A DNA stretch of 64,000 nt from Epiperipatus broadwayi (GCA_028023455.1 JAQFVV010012511.1:248001-312000), one strand, 5' to 3'. Numbered from the stretch's first letter, positions 23,885 through 37,238 are shown. Made by a program: numbers and translations. The notes: generated by a model from the letters alone, not told the origin.

Positions 23885-26634
23885 CTTTCTAATTAATGTC
23901 TATTAATGTGTATCAAAAGTTATAAAAAGTAATTTAAATATGTCAATAAACCATCTAAATGAGAGGATAATTTTTGAAACAACAAATCTTTTGAGATATA
24001 TGTCATATACAAAATTCTTCCATTACACAATTTAGGAAAACTCAGACTATTGTTTTAGATATTTGCAAAACATTTGCAGAGAACACCTCTTAGCAAGCTT
24101 TCTTCATATGATCATATATGAATTCTGAGAATGAATATTTATTACCCTTTTAATTATTCGATCCCATTCAAATATAAATAATTTCTATTATTATTACACA
24201 ATGTTGTCATATCCTCACATCTTTTTATAAAAATAATCTTTCTATTACTGTATATCTACTTGCACTGATAAAGACATTCTATATTTTAATTTTTCTTTTA
24301 ATCACAAATCTTCTTCTTTCTTTTTCTTTGATCATTCAAAAAAAAAAAAATCCTTGATTTTTTTTTTTAGCAAAACTTTTTAAGTTTTTCCATTAAATAC
24401 TTAAAAATTATTAACGAGACAACAATAATTTAACTAACATTAATTCTTATATATATATAGTTTTGTTTAATTCCTTCTATTTCTGAAAGTATTGACATAT
24501 TCTTTCTCAATTTTTTTATTACTTTGTGCAAGCACAATAAGAGAGTAGTGGAATCAGGAAGTATAGAATTGATTCTCAGCTATCACTTCAATAAATTATT
24601 TTATTCAATTAGCCAGGTGAATGAATGAATATCATTATATCTTCTAAAGAATCAAATATGTGATTATTAATATTCTTAATCTGTTGACTTTAAATACATA
24701 CACATTATACTACTCAATTGTATTTAAGCTTTTTCTCTCATTATGATTCTATTCTATAATTATTTATTTTACTTCTTTTGATTCTTTTTAATATCAAATT
24801 TTTAAATTAAAATTAGCACCTAACTTTTATTTTCTAAACATATTGACAATTTTTTTAGTAATTACACTGCCTGTTTTTATTCATGCTACCCATAAAAAAA
24901 AAATCCAAAATGTTATCACTATTATTTTTACAAGAATTTAATATTATTTTATTTATTTAACATGCCAATGTTTGGGCATCATCAAAATAACAAGTAGTAT
25001 AACAGCTACATTCAAAGGACCTACTAGATTTGTTTTTTCTCCATGATTACCTCTAATAAGCTAAACATTTCAGAACATTATTTTACTTAACAGTATATAA
25101 AAGTTTTTATATATGCAAGTATCTCTTATTAATAAAATAAAAAAACTCAAATTAGATTATATAATTATACAATAATTTTATACAAATATTCAAGCAGTCC
25201 TTTACTTATATAAACCCAATTTATGTAATCACTTTCTGGAATACATAGTAAGTACAAAAAATTAAAAAAAACATTATGCACAGCTCTTAGTTATTGTTTC
25301 CTCATGCTCTGTGAATAACTATTGTGATATACTGTAGTATTTATTTTCATTTGTTAAAAAAAATTATTGCAAATTTGTGCACCATATTTAATGGTTAATA
25401 TGGACTTGAATGGAAATTTGATTTCCATAAAGAAAACTCAAGCAATATTTCATTTTTGTTTTATTTTCTAGCTAAGAATTGCTAGATATTAGATGGTTAC
25501 AAAGATTGACTATAAGCTGTTTTCTCAAGAAAAAATTCTAAGCCTAAAATTGAATCATGCAAAGATTTTCAAAATTCACCCATTTTATATTTAAACTCAA
25601 ACTCTGACTTAAGCAAAAGTCACAGAATCTTTCTTTTAGGTAAGTAGAAGATTATTTGCATTGTATGTATGTACAGTACAATCTTAACTCATCATTTTTC
25701 AAGAGACTAAACAAACATGAGATATGGGAGGAGGGAATAACACTGGGAAATCATTAAAATTGTACATAAAATTAATTTAATTATTCATTGAAATATATAT
25801 AAATTATAACTCAGATTTTGTAATTCAAAATATTTCAGACCTATTATTTGAAAAATATATAAATGTGCATATATACTGTTTACATAAAAGGAAAATTGAT
25901 GATTTCCACACACTATTAATTAAAATGACTTCAAGCTGCCATATTCAATAATTCTTTACAATAAGAAAATGGATCCTTCTTCTTGTAATCCAATATTTTA
26001 GATACTAAGTTATTTTAATCTATAACAGGGTAAGGAGTAAATATTAATGATTGATATTTAAATTTTCAGAACATAGTAATCTCTACTCACTTTAATTTCT
26101 GCAAATAAATGGACAAACATTAAATACATAATGAAAAATAATTACAATATTGACTATACTAAAAATCAACTGACAATTACCAAGTATTATTAATAAATAA
26201 TTGAAATGCCCTATAGATATCATGTTCAATAACTTTTTACAGTATGAAAATGACTGCTTCTTACTTTGTCTCCAAAATTTTATGTGATAAGCTATTTGGA
26301 ATATTGTAACTATTTAACATTACATCTTTGGCATTTGTTCATTTATTATCAGGATTTAAAATGATTAGAAAATGTTCTGCTCTGTAAATTTAAATATGCA
26401 TTAAATATATTGGCAGATTTAATATTCCTTTCTCTGTGCTGTTGTAGTTCAAGCTTAAGTTGCCATATAAAAATTTGGCCTGCAGTAAAAAGAGTTGCTT
26501 TCTTAATGTAAAAAATTATTAAGATAACAGTTAGAGAGCATTACAATAATTTATTAATAGTAAATCAATGAATTTAAAATATCATCTACACAGTTTTTCT
26601 TTTCAAAAATAGTTCATAATTTTCCATATGTATA
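23883..26634. other. No gene recognised; AT-rich
   Basis: This is a long AT-rich stretch without recognisable coding sequence, terminal repeats or RNA genes on either strand. Confidence 0.5.
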
Positions 26635-26810
26635 AATGAACACACCAAACATTTTGAAAACTTGTTTTTTATATGACTATTATAAAAATAAAACTGCATA
26701 CCAATTTTTTTAGGCTATTTTATAATATAGTCAAAATGTTAGGGTGCAATTTTATTTTTATAATAGTCATATAAAAAACAAGTTTTAATAATAAGTTTGG
26801 TATATTCATT
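26635..26810. repeat. Inverted repeat with ~65-bp arms
   Basis: The left arm (26635-26698) and right arm (26745-26810) are reverse complements, near-perfect over the inner ~38 bp and diverging outward, with a 46-bp loop. It is probably a small MITE. Its ends (AATGAAYAYACCAAAC) are not preceded by a clear target duplication. Confidence 0.85.
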
Positions 26811-27117
26811 TTATTTATTAATAGTACTGTATATTGTTTCACAAAAGATTATATAACAGTAAATTGTCGTTTATTTTAAATTAATATTATTTTAATTAAT
26901 CAATGTCAATAAATTGCTTCATAATTTTAATTTCATTATTTGATATTCCACTCTTATCTTCACTCTTGTATTAGTTTTTCATCCTCATTTTTTCCACGCT
27001 ATTCAACATTTTAGTTTTCATCTATTCATCATCAACTATAAATATTTTAAAATACTAATAAATAAATAAAAATACTAGAGGACAAATAGAAAAATCTGAT
27101 TTTAGCAATTATTATAT

Positions 27118-27159
27118 ATTATTAATAATAATAATATGATGATGATGATGATGATGATG

Positions 27160-27250
<91 letters not shown>
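27118..27250. repeat. ATG/AAT trinucleotide microsatellite
   Basis: About eight GAT/ATG units are followed by more than thirty AAT units. A poly-Tyr/His open frame across it on the minus strand is an artefact of the repeat. Confidence 0.98.
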
Positions 27251-27252
<2 letters not shown>

Positions 27253-27422
27253 TAAAAGAAAAAATAAAGAAAAAAAAGCTTGTTGGTAAAATTTTGAGAA
27301 CAACTAAACAGTTTTAATAATAATGATAATGAAGAACCTATGTTAATAATATTGTTCAAATCACATTTTTAATTCTTAAATTACATTTTCAAATACTAAG
27401 ATAATTTGTTAACAGATCTTAC

Positions 27423-27533
27423 CGCTTATGTTCTTCTTTCAAAGTTACTCTGTACACAAAACTAAGAGAAGCATAGAGTCCACAGAACAAAACTAAATCA
27501 GGCCATACTAATTTATATACACTTCCACGCCAT
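27423..27533 (-). CDS. Bestrophin chloride channel, single internal exon
   Basis: This 111-bp exon encodes 36 whole codons plus split codons at both ends. The translation begins WRGSVYKLVWPDLVLF and ends RVTLKEEHK followed by a split Arg codon. It matches the N-terminal region of bestrophins, the calcium-activated anion channels of the plasma membrane: the near-invariant W-R/K-G-S-V/I-Y-K motif, the first hydrophobic helix (LVLFCGLYASLSFVY), then the conserved YR and the charged segment before the next exon. The acceptor reads TTTTGTAG and the donor GTAAGATC, both on the minus strand. The frame is open throughout and shows no decay. The exon with the family's MT-x-x-YT start should lie at higher coordinates and the next one (IPISFVLGFYV region) at lower coordinates; neither was recognised here, so introns are long or exons lie outside the window. 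Confidence 0.9.
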
Positions 27534-27681
27534 CTACAAAATTACATTAATTACATTAAGCTTGGACATTTTATTTTTTCAAAAAATAAATTAACTTACT
27601 TCACCCATTCCAATTAATTATATTTTTAAATTTCTGTATTTGAATAAATAAAAAATATATATCACAAAACCACAAAAAAAA

Positions 27682-27738
27682 ATCTATCTATCTAATCTAA
27701 TCTATCTACCTGCCCGCCTGCCTGTCTGTCTGTCTGTT
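27682..27738 (+). repeat. Compound tetranucleotide microsatellite
   Basis: TCTA units are followed by CTGC/CCGC-type units and then CTGT units. Confidence 0.95.
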
Positions 27739-28997
27739 AGTAAATGGTTCTATGAAGACGACACAGAGAACATTGTTTAAAACAATATTTAGTCATGCTT
27801 CTGTAATAAATACTTCAAATCAATAAATTAATATATTTTAAAATATTTGAACATAAATAGCAAATTTCATGAGATGCTAATTTTGAAATATGTTATTGGT
27901 CTAGCATCACCACTTTGTATATAGATTTTGCACATAGCTAACAATGGATCCACAAGTGATAGATACTAAATGAATAATATGAATTGACTGCAAATAAATG
28001 ATAAGAAATACCTAAACAGAAGTATTGCCTGTTATCTTTTGGAAAAAATATATTGATTCTTCAAAGATTATTACTGCTTCTGATATAAAGTTTTTCTATG
28101 TCTTCCTTTCTATATTCGATCTCATTCTCAACTACATTAATTTCAATAACTGAAGAAAAAAATTTTTTTTAAATAATATAGGATCCAGTTATTATGAGCT
28201 CCTATACTATCACTCACCTCCCTACACTAAATAGGATTATGTGTTTGTGGCAATTATATTTCCATTCTTTAATTACATGTGCAGTTAATTCTGATTCCAA
28301 TCTTTTCCTTTTTTTCTCTCAAAAAGTAATATGATCATAATTATAAATATGTCCTGAGTGATATTTTTCCCCCATCAATCTCTAGTAATAATAAGTGAAT
28401 CACCAGTTAATAGACTCTACCCAAAAATAATCATAATTTTTAAAAAAAATTTTGAGAAACAATTCAAAAAGTTTACTGAATAAAATGTAAGTTCCATATA
28501 CATGTATATTTTTTTATTTATTAAAAAATAAATAAAATTCAAATTTCATTTATAAAATCAAATCAGTAATTACATTTAAATGTAAAATACATTAAATGTA
28601 TTCTAACTATCTACTCTGGATTCGGTTGTCAGACAATAAACAATATAAATTATCAGGAAGTAAAATAGATGTGAAATAGGAGATTTATATAACAATAATG
28701 TCAAATATAATTTACTTATTAACTTGCATAAAATCTAAATTTTTTATATCTTTTTAATTTAAAATATTAAAATGTTTGAAAATGACTGTCAAGATATTGA
28801 TTAATAAATACGTTTTGTAACAAAAATTTTAAAAGATTTTAAAAGTTGTTTTCCATTTACATATTCATTTCTTTGTTTGACTGCTTTGATTAATTAAGTT
28901 TGAAAGATAGACTTTTTACAAATATAATAATAACCTAAAATTAATCTAAAAAAGAAATGCTGGCAGTGTTTCAATTGCAAATACAATTTTCTTTTAA
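27739..28997. other. No gene confirmed
   Basis: This is AT-rich sequence. A minus-strand open frame of about 33 codons at 28218-28318 ends at a good GTGAGT donor but matches no recognised domain. If the bestrophin gene continues upstream, this is probably intron. Confidence 0.4.
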
Positions 28998-29060
28998 AGT
29001 GATAAAGTATAGTAGTGCATTCTCCTGTTATGCCCACAATCCAGATTTGAAACTCACAAT
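28998..29060 (+). mobile_element. Possible eroded SINE head
   Basis: The segment TAGTAGTGCATTCTCCTGTT followed by CCAGATTTGAAACTC has the order and spacing of A and B boxes in tRNA-derived SINEs, with several changes from consensus. The body and tail are not recognisable. Confidence 0.3.
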
Positions 29061-29398
29061 TTAGATAACTAATGTAACCAAGGTAGCCAAGTATTTAGCT
29101 TTAGTCAGTAAAGAAATTTACCATTCTTAACTAAAAAGTAAATCAGGAATGGAAAAAAAAACCCTTAAACCCTCATCACCTAACAACTGATAAACTACTG
29201 AATAATACCTTCTTATTTTGACTGCTTATCTGTGAGAAGCAGTTAAAGGCCTTTCCCTTATGATGGGCTATTTGACTATGATTCCAAAGAATTTCTTTAT
29301 AAAAGCATTGCGATTGAATGATAATCTTATTATTATAAGCAATAGATTGCTATTGTTTTCCAATTTTACAAAAAATTAAACAATAAATTATTTCCTCT

Positions 29399-29964
29399 AT
29401 AATAAGTTTTAATAATTTTTAAAACTATAGAAGCTATTTTAAAATTGATTATGATAAATAACAATTCAATTCCAATGACATCTTTATTTTATAGAATATT
29501 TATTAATCCATCAATGATAACAAATAATGAGAATATAATATGTATATTATGCTATTAACATGTCTCACATACTTTATGTTTATTGAACTAATTGTTTTCA
29601 AAATTACAGTAATCTATTTAGTCAAGACAAAAATGTCGTCATTTGTTATTGTGGATTTTTTTTATCAATCCAGGCTAAAGGATAATAAGTTTTAATAATT
29701 TTTAAAACTATAGAAGCTATTTTAAAATTGATTATGATAAATAACAATTCAATTCCAATGACATCTTTATTTTATAGAATATTTATTAATCCATCAATGA
29801 TAACAAATAATGAGAATATAATATATATATTATGCTATTAACATGTCTCACATACTTTATGTTTATTGAACTAATTGTTTTCAAAATTACAGTAATCTAT
29901 TTAGTCAAGACAAAAATGTCTTCATTTGTTATTGTGGATTTTTTTTATCAATCCAGGCTAAAGG
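29399..29964 (+). repeat. 283-bp tandem duplication, two near-identical copies
   Basis: Copy one is 29399-29681 and copy two 29682-29964. Only about two substitutions are seen (TATGTATATT versus TATATATATT, and GTCGTC versus GTCTTC). The unit has no coding content. A recent duplication or a local assembly duplication would both fit. Confidence 0.95.
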
Positions 29965-30003
29965 ATAGAGATACTTATAGTTACTAAAAACACTATAAAA
30001 TAT

Positions 30004-30298
30004 GGGAACTAAACTGATTTCAGATTTATATAAATAGATAAGCAAGTGAGCTTAAATTGTAAATATTAATGTGTTCTTCAATTTCAATTGGCAGCTTGCT
30101 AATAAAATTATGAAATAAAAAATGACTGCTGGGAAAAAAGAGCATTAGATAATAATAAAAAATCCAGACATACTATTTTCAGATTCAAATATCCTCATTG
30201 ATGAAATCCATAAAGTAGAATTAGTCTAGGAATATTCAATAGATCAGCAATAGATAAAGATTAAGTACTACTACCCAGCATCTATTGATTATTCAAAC
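30004..30298 (-). repeat. Eroded copy of the palindromic repeat family
   Basis: The order of landmarks follows the minus copy at 14130-14420: an ACTGATTTCAGATTTATA segment, GTGAGCTTAAATTG, a GACTGCTGG segment, TCCTCATTGATGAAATCC, and CATCTATTGATTA. Divergence is much higher than between the copies at 13 kb and 58 kb. Confidence 0.65.
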
Positions 30299-33200
30299 TT
30301 AAAACTATGTGATATAACTGGGATGAGAGAAAAAAAATTTGCTTTGAATATCATAGTAAAAAATGTTTAAAAACTAGAGTTGGAATAAATAATAGTGATT
30401 AGATAAGATTGATTTTTTAAAATAATATTATCTAACCATTAATTTATCATAAAAAGTAATTTATTTTATTATTTAATTTTACAAACAAAAGCAAAAAAAG
30501 AGGCAAATGTAGGCAAATGAAAATATATATATATTTTTAAAAAAATATCAGCAAAATGAGAATTTTATCTTTATTTTTTCTAAAAAAAAAAAAAAGATGT
30601 TACAATCAACTATCTTTGCAAAAAAATCTGCAATATTGTTAATGCCAAATATGAAAAAATAAATCTCAAAATATGTTAATGTTGGGACTAAAAGTGGTAG
30701 ACAATGGATGAAGAAAAGAGATATATATATATAAAGATTGGACTGTATCCCTAAATATGAAGAAATAAAGAAAGAAAAAAATTATCTACTATTTCATCAG
30801 TTCACTCACTATACATACTAGAAGAAAAAATATTATTAATTGCAATTACTTAAAAAAATATAACTGTAAACTTATTTTTTAATATTTTATCATTTGTTTC
30901 AAGTTATGGTGCGTGTGCGTGTTATAAATTATAATAACTGTAAATTGAATGTTAGTTTTTGATATTTAAAATCAAAAATTGTACTCTCCTCATCCTTCTT
31001 TGATTGCAAATTTGTATTAATACACTGAAAGAATCCTATCTTAACAAACAAACTTAGAAAGAAATATGCCTAATTTTATTTAGTTTATCAAATATTCATT
31101 TTCTCTCTCTTTACAATCAATTAAATATTATCTGTAGAAAAATTCTAAAAAATAATAACACATATATAAACTGAAAGAAATGTTATGTAGCCATGACAAA
31201 ACTTCCAAACTAAATAAATCTTCATTACCTATAATTAGGATACAACTTTTCAAACTAAGATAAATCTGTGGGTGACAAATAAAACACTTGAATCTCTTAA
31301 AACTTTTTTCAAGCTAAAGAATTAAAATCAAATTTGAACAGCAGGAGCAGTTCTCCACAAACATATTATCAATAAATTACAAAAGCAATGGTAATTTATT
31401 CACTCGGTTAATTTAGTTAAAGAATAGGATTAATACCAATAAGAATTATTAATAAATAATTAATTTATAATAATATCTTTATCGATCTCCACATTAACAA
31501 ATTATAAAACTGGCTTTCAAAATTTTAAAAACACAAAACAATCTGTTTGTATATTCTTCCTTATAAATCAAGAAAATGACATGTTTTTTAATTATGCCAT
31601 TGTAAATAGTGTTTTTCTGCATTATCCTTCATTTCTATATCTTTATTTTGCCAAAGTATTACTTAAATAAGCAAATTGTTTATATACATAAAGTCTACTA
31701 GATTTTCTTCTCCAGGATTAATTAACAACAAAAATTATAATTATTTTATTATATAAATGCCAGAGAGTTTCTAAATTTTGTTATTTGATGCCAACATTAA
31801 ATAACAAACATATGAACTATAGTAATAGGATAGGCAACGACCTAAGATGCAGATTAATTAGAAAGGGGATAGCTACACAGCTGATGCATTATGTCAATGC
31901 AAATTTATTTAAACCATTTTGAATTTATTTTATCAGTGAGCATTAAGATTTACCAATTCATTTTTCTTCTGAACCAATCAGTTGCTGCCTGGGTTAGAGA
32001 TGAAGGAAAATAGGCGTATCAAATATTTGACTTATTATAAGAAATCAAAAAATTCAGTATAGCTCTGTATATATATATTAAAATAATTCACTACAAACAT
32101 GAAATAAAGCATTATTTTTCACCATAATAGGTTATACAATTTAATAATATAAAGGCCTTATTAAAGTTTGTAAAGTAGCTTTAAATATTGAAACAGGATA
32201 TATTATGCTAAAAGAATCAAAAACAAATAGCAAGCTGCCATCATCAATTATTAAGTATCATTCTTTAATTATTCAGGCAAAAAAAAAAAAAAAAAGATCT
32301 TCTGTTATACATATCTTTCAGACTACTACTGCATTCTATTATTTATTTTCTTCTTGGGAATACATTACTTTATACATTTCTAAATTCACCTGTAATTATT
32401 CTTTTTGTTATCTTTCTTTTTGACTTTTTGATACCCTGCTAAAATATCTTTGCTAATCTTCTCTCTAAGAGAATCAATTTCTTTCTTTTTCTATTGCATC
32501 TGCAATAGATATTTTTAAATCCATTATTATTTTGATAAATATTTAACTATATTAATAAAAAAAACATGACAAATGATAAATGAAAAAAAAAAGAAATAAA
32601 GTACATTTAACTTTAGATTAATGTTACTCTATTGTAACATATCATTATGATTGTTACATATATATATATGTACACACTCAAGTAATATTTCTTAAATAAT
32701 CTGCTGCAGGATAAAGATCTCTTCACCATCATAACTCTACAATATAGTTATAAGCAAACTTTTTTTAAAAAAAATAAAAAAATTCAGACTTCAGTTTTAT
32801 ACTACTTAACAGGGAAATGTTTATTTTAATTTGAGAAAACTCTGACAATATATAAACTTTTCTCATATGAAAAGTGTTTTCATGATAGTAATATGTCCTC
32901 ATGTAATCAGATTAATTGACATTTTTTAACATTTATTAAATTAAGTTAAATCAATAGAACCAACAAAACTAGCATTTTTAATTTAAAATTTGTCTAATGG
33001 CGTCATAGACAATATTACACTTCAAACTTCAATTAAAAAAAGATTCAGCTATAAAATTTGAAATTTAATTACTTAGCTCTGAATTTATTTATTTTTTAAA
33101 TCAACAGTATACCTAATATGAAGTAATGTTTTTGCTATAATCTATATACATTAAACTGACAGAATATAAAATTGAAAAGCATTGATATTCCACTAATCAA

Positions 33201-33659
33201 TGTAGCAAATGAAAAATTCATGCCAAACATTAAATACATGGGTGTTGGTATAAAAACATATTTGACTACTTTGAAAGAAATAATGCTACTTTATAAAAAA
33301 AAAAAAACTGAATAAAAAACTGAAAATTATTTGTGAATTTATTTAAAGAAAATTAATATATGCTCACTTTCTTGGTAAATCAAATGGTATTTGAGCATTA
33401 AAATATCAGGTGAAGCTCAATAGATGTATTCGGTTAAATAAATATATATTAATAATAATTACACATAAAAAACATGATTTTGTGCTCTTTTCAAATGTTA
33501 AATATCTATTTTAACGTTAACAGATTATAGCATTTAGAACACTATCTAATGTTCCATAATGGAAAAATAATAATAAATAAAACATCAGTAAAATATAATA
33601 AAACTTTCATATAGAGATTCACTATAACTTCAAATCATTGACTATATAACATAACAATA
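30299..33659. other. No gene recognised; AT-rich
   Basis: This is a long AT-rich stretch with short microsatellites (TA runs) and A runs. The open frame at 32205-32423 has no recognisable domain. Confidence 0.5.
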
Positions 33660-36369
33660 TATTGAAACAGTAAGGTCTGCTTTGCAGATCTTCGTTTCAC
33701 CTTTTCTCACCTATTTCCTACCTCATACTTTAGTTTGAACCCCAATCTATCATAGTGTGTCTGCAATACGCTTATATGCCGAAAATCCCGCCTAATTTTA
33801 AACCACGAGTACAATGCTCGTATTATATATAAAAGTCATTCCCAAATAAATAAAAGATTATAGATTATGTATATGTTCACATAATTTTGATTTATTAAAA
33901 AGTAGGTTATATAAGTCGTAATTGCGCACACACTATGATATGCATTTTAAAACATATCAAAATTATAAATTGTTAAAGTTATTTTGTTTGAATCTATTTA
34001 CAAATGTATTTCCGTCGTAATATATTTTGATTTAAAATAAAATTCATTTAGTAAATATTCGTTTAGTAAATAGATTCAAATATTGCAATTTAAAAAGTAA
34101 AATCATTTTCTTTAATTTAATAAAAGTTATTCCAAATATTTCTGTTAAAATAAATGAGGGACAATAGTTTAATTAGTAAATGTTATATAAGTTTATCTAA
34201 AAACAGCAGATGTCCACTTAAGGTTTTCTTTAATTAATAAAAGTAATTTTTAATTAAATCTAGTTTTGTAATCCGAATGTCGACAGGGAAATTAACAAAA
34301 GAAATTAATTAATGTTGAATTCCTTTAGACATTGGGATAGATTTAATTACAGCTGATAAGTCCGATATATTTTTGTAATGCTCCAGGGCAGTTCTATTGT
34401 TAATGTCTACTATAAAAAGAATGTTTTTTCTTTTGTTCTCGAGAGTTTTTCTTCTAATGTTTCTAAGAGAAATCATTCTGAGTTCTATTCTAGTAATTTG
34501 TAAATCTTGACATGATAGAGTAGAGCGCGAGAAGGCTATTTCTCTCCGGAATGGTCATCTGCTGCCGTAGACCATCGGAAGTTATCACACGAACTCCGGA
34601 ACTGCTGCTGCTGCTGCCAAAAATATGAACATTTCCAGATTTTGCTGTTAAATTATATAAAAACCTGCCGACCATCAATCTCCCTAAATGCTTGTCCAGA
34701 GGTAACCCTAAATTAACCCAAGAGCTCTTGTGATTCCTAACTAACATGCTATAGCTATTTAACATTGTTTTCTTATATTTCACATAACTTCATTATGTAT
34801 TTCTTTAACGTGTTTAAATATACTCAACATTTTGCTCTCTATCCTTGGGTTAATATTTTCTATTTATAAAGCTTTCTTTTATTTTATTATGATAATGTGT
34901 CAGAATCGTCTTTGACCGAGTGAACTATTCCCTTTATTGAAAGTAAGACGCCGCTATTAAGGCATATTTTAAATTTATAATTTTCCAATTTTATTATCTT
35001 GCAAATCACTTGTTCGAGGGTGATTCTTTTCTTTAATATAATATAATCACATAGTTTAAAATCTACATGTTATTGATTTTAATCTAATATGAGAGTATGT
35101 GCGAGGTCAATGATTAAATGTGTCCCCTAATGCATGATTGCGTATATAAATCTATACTTACTTTTCAAACCCGCAAGCATGCATTTTCCTATTTTAATTA
35201 CCATGTTCTACTTTAATTATAAAGTTCATCATTGACGTCGAGAATGTGCGGACCCTTTTAAATGAATTTCGGGGAATTTGATTGGGCATTTCTCTTAATC
35301 CGAGTAAAACCCATTTAGTATGTTTTTATATACACTAGTCTCGTAATGCTGGTAAATGAATTGGTTGTTGAGACCGCTTTGTTTATTTTTCCAAGGATTC
35401 TTTACATGGCAAAGTCCGTTCTTTTCGCTTATTGCAAGTTTCCAGGCAGAGGGTGTCCCAAATGACACCCCTGGGAATTAAACGCAATCGTCACACAGTC
35501 ACTAAGTTTCGGCTGTTCATAAAATACTTTCCTACGGGTTAGCAGCGAGATGCCCTCCGTAATTATTCCGGATCTTCAATATTGTTTTATTTTATATTTA
35601 TTTTACAAAGCATCCGTGACTTAAACGTGTCACACCCTCCAACTTTAATAAATTCATTATCAGCAATACTGACCTCCCAATGTAACTATTATTATTATTC
35701 TCAAATAAATGCCTTGATCACATTCCCACTTTGTTGCTTAGTAAGCTTTTGTCCGTGCTATTCTCGAAATCAATAAATATTTTATAACAATTAATTTCAA
35801 ATATTTTCTTAAACTTGCATAATTGCTCAAAGCACCTCGCACATGTTCCTATCTCGTCAAGCACATTATCGTAATGCTATTAGCCCGAGGAATAGAATAC
35901 ATCATTTTGTTTTAAAGTCTTTTTGTCAGTTGTGGGAATATAATGCCAACAATTATTTAATACGCGTCCCTGTCTCATATAAGCAGACAGTGGCATTATA
36001 TATATAATTTATATGAATAAATTTTGTGAAATTATTTAAAACTAAATTTGATCTCTTATTTTATTTGATTCCTATCACTGTCTCGGTCTATATATATATT
36101 TTCTGCATTTCTTTTGTAAATCCATAGACGTTAATTAGCCACTCAAACTTCTTTTAGTATAGAGTCTTTTGTTTCTCCCTGACCACCAGGCACCGGTCAA
36201 AGGTCATACTAGTAGTGGCATCAGATGCGTTGTCACATAGATGGCGCTGTGAAATTTGGACTTTAGATTCGAACTTAGTATATCTAGAAGGCAACCCCTC
36301 CTAGAATGTTCAGTTTCGTGTCTGGGTTTGAATTCTGCAGTGTGTTAGCGAGATAGACGATTCTGACTG
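33660..36369. other. Less AT-rich region of unknown content
   Basis: Base composition shifts here, with more CpG and mixed-sequence words, notably at 33665-33830, 34480-34700, 35100-35600 and 36160-36370. Apart from the minus-strand frame at 34490-34783, no coding or mobile element was recognised. On the minus strand TTATATATAA at about 33820-33829 resembles a TATA box. The part at 36160-36370 directly borders the Penelope-like relic and may be its terminal region. Confidence 0.35.
34490..34783 (-). CDS. Hypothetical frame, possible terminal exon
   Basis: The 97-codon frame has no recognised family. Its second half (34490-34644) looks most exon-like. It follows a minus-strand acceptor (AATTTAACAG), is less AT-rich than the surroundings, and encodes SGNVHIFG, six serines from a GCA/GCT-type triplet run, then GVRVITSDGLRQQMTIPERN and a stop. 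The first half is AT-rich and may be intron. No downstream polyadenylation signal was seen close by. A chance open frame remains likely. Confidence 0.25.
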   Translation of the reverse strand: MKYKKTMLNSYSMLVRNHKSSWVNLGLPLDKHLGRLMVGRFLYNLTAKSGNVHIFGSSSSSSGVRVITSDGLRQQMTIPERNSLLALYSIMSRFTNY

Positions 36370-37238
36370 TTACAATATAGAATAAATAATACATACATTA
36401 TACAACTTTATATATACTATTTTATATAATTTTCCATTCATTTTCAACTGTTTGTTAACTAAATTTATTGAAGTTTTATAAATATTCATGCAATTATTTA
36501 AGTTATGCCTAATGTGTTTCATATATTTCTCTTCTTTTCTGATTTTTAATGTAATTTAAAGGTTTAATTTTTTTTTTAATATCTATTTTATGTCCTATGT
36601 TAAATAATGAATATATAAAGCAGATTTATCAATTGTCTACTAATTGCATTGTTATGTTCTTTGACTTGATTACAGTTAATTTTATATATGATTTCTTTTA
36701 TGTATTCTTATCACCTCTTAATTCATAATTACCTATAAGTTTATCCATACTTCCACTATATGACCTTTCAGTATTTATATGCTTATCAATATAATTTTTG
36801 TTTTTTTATTAATGAATTATAAATTTTGGGAAAATATAAAAATTTGGACCATTTCATATTTGGATTATTATTACTATCAACATTATAATCATTTTGCATA
36901 GAAATGTTATTATTTAATATAGATTCCTTAAAATTAAAAAGAATATTTTAAATAGTTTTACAGTTATATCCATAATTTTTATATAACTTAATAAAATGAT
37001 TCTTTTGTAAATCAGTTTTATCAGTATTACATTTACCATTTTTATATTTAAAATTTTTAATAATTGCCATCTTTTGTACCCATGATTGTTGTGAATCTAT
37101 AGGAATATTTTTTCTTAATTTCTCTTCTTTAATAAAATGTTTTAATATAATTTTATTATCAGTATCTATGTTAATTTCTATAACTAAATGTATAATTTTA
37201 ACTTCAAATTCTACTTTTGTAAATTTAATATTATATAT
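36370..37238 (-). pseudogene. Penelope-like element relic, 3' part
   Basis: Read on the minus strand, this continues the Penelope-like fragment at 48389-48600 from which it was split by the LTR retrotransposon. It matches the plus copies at 48950-49130 (AATTTACAAAAGTAGAATTT and GATTCACAACAA segments) and 55795-56300 (TGGAAAATTATATAAAATAG near the end). This region would hold the RT thumb and the GIY-YIG endonuclease of a Penelope-like element, but stops are frequent and I could not read a complete endonuclease motif. Confidence 0.7.

Noticed and set aside
23433-23892. Two overlapping open frames rich in Ser, Leu and Phe
   Set aside because: They are translations of the CTT microsatellite in two frames, not genes.
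27112-27303. Poly-Tyr/His open frame
   Set aside because: Translation of the AAT/ATG microsatellite on the minus strand.
28218-28318. Minus-strand open frame ending at a GTGAGT donor
   Set aside because: No recognisable domain, Lys/Asn-rich composition expected from AT-rich DNA, and no strong acceptor.
35162-35204. Possible bestrophin first exon (ATG, 14 codons, strong GTAAGT donor, matching split-codon phase)
   Set aside because: It lacks the family's conserved MT-x-x-YT start, and a phase match alone has a one-in-three chance.
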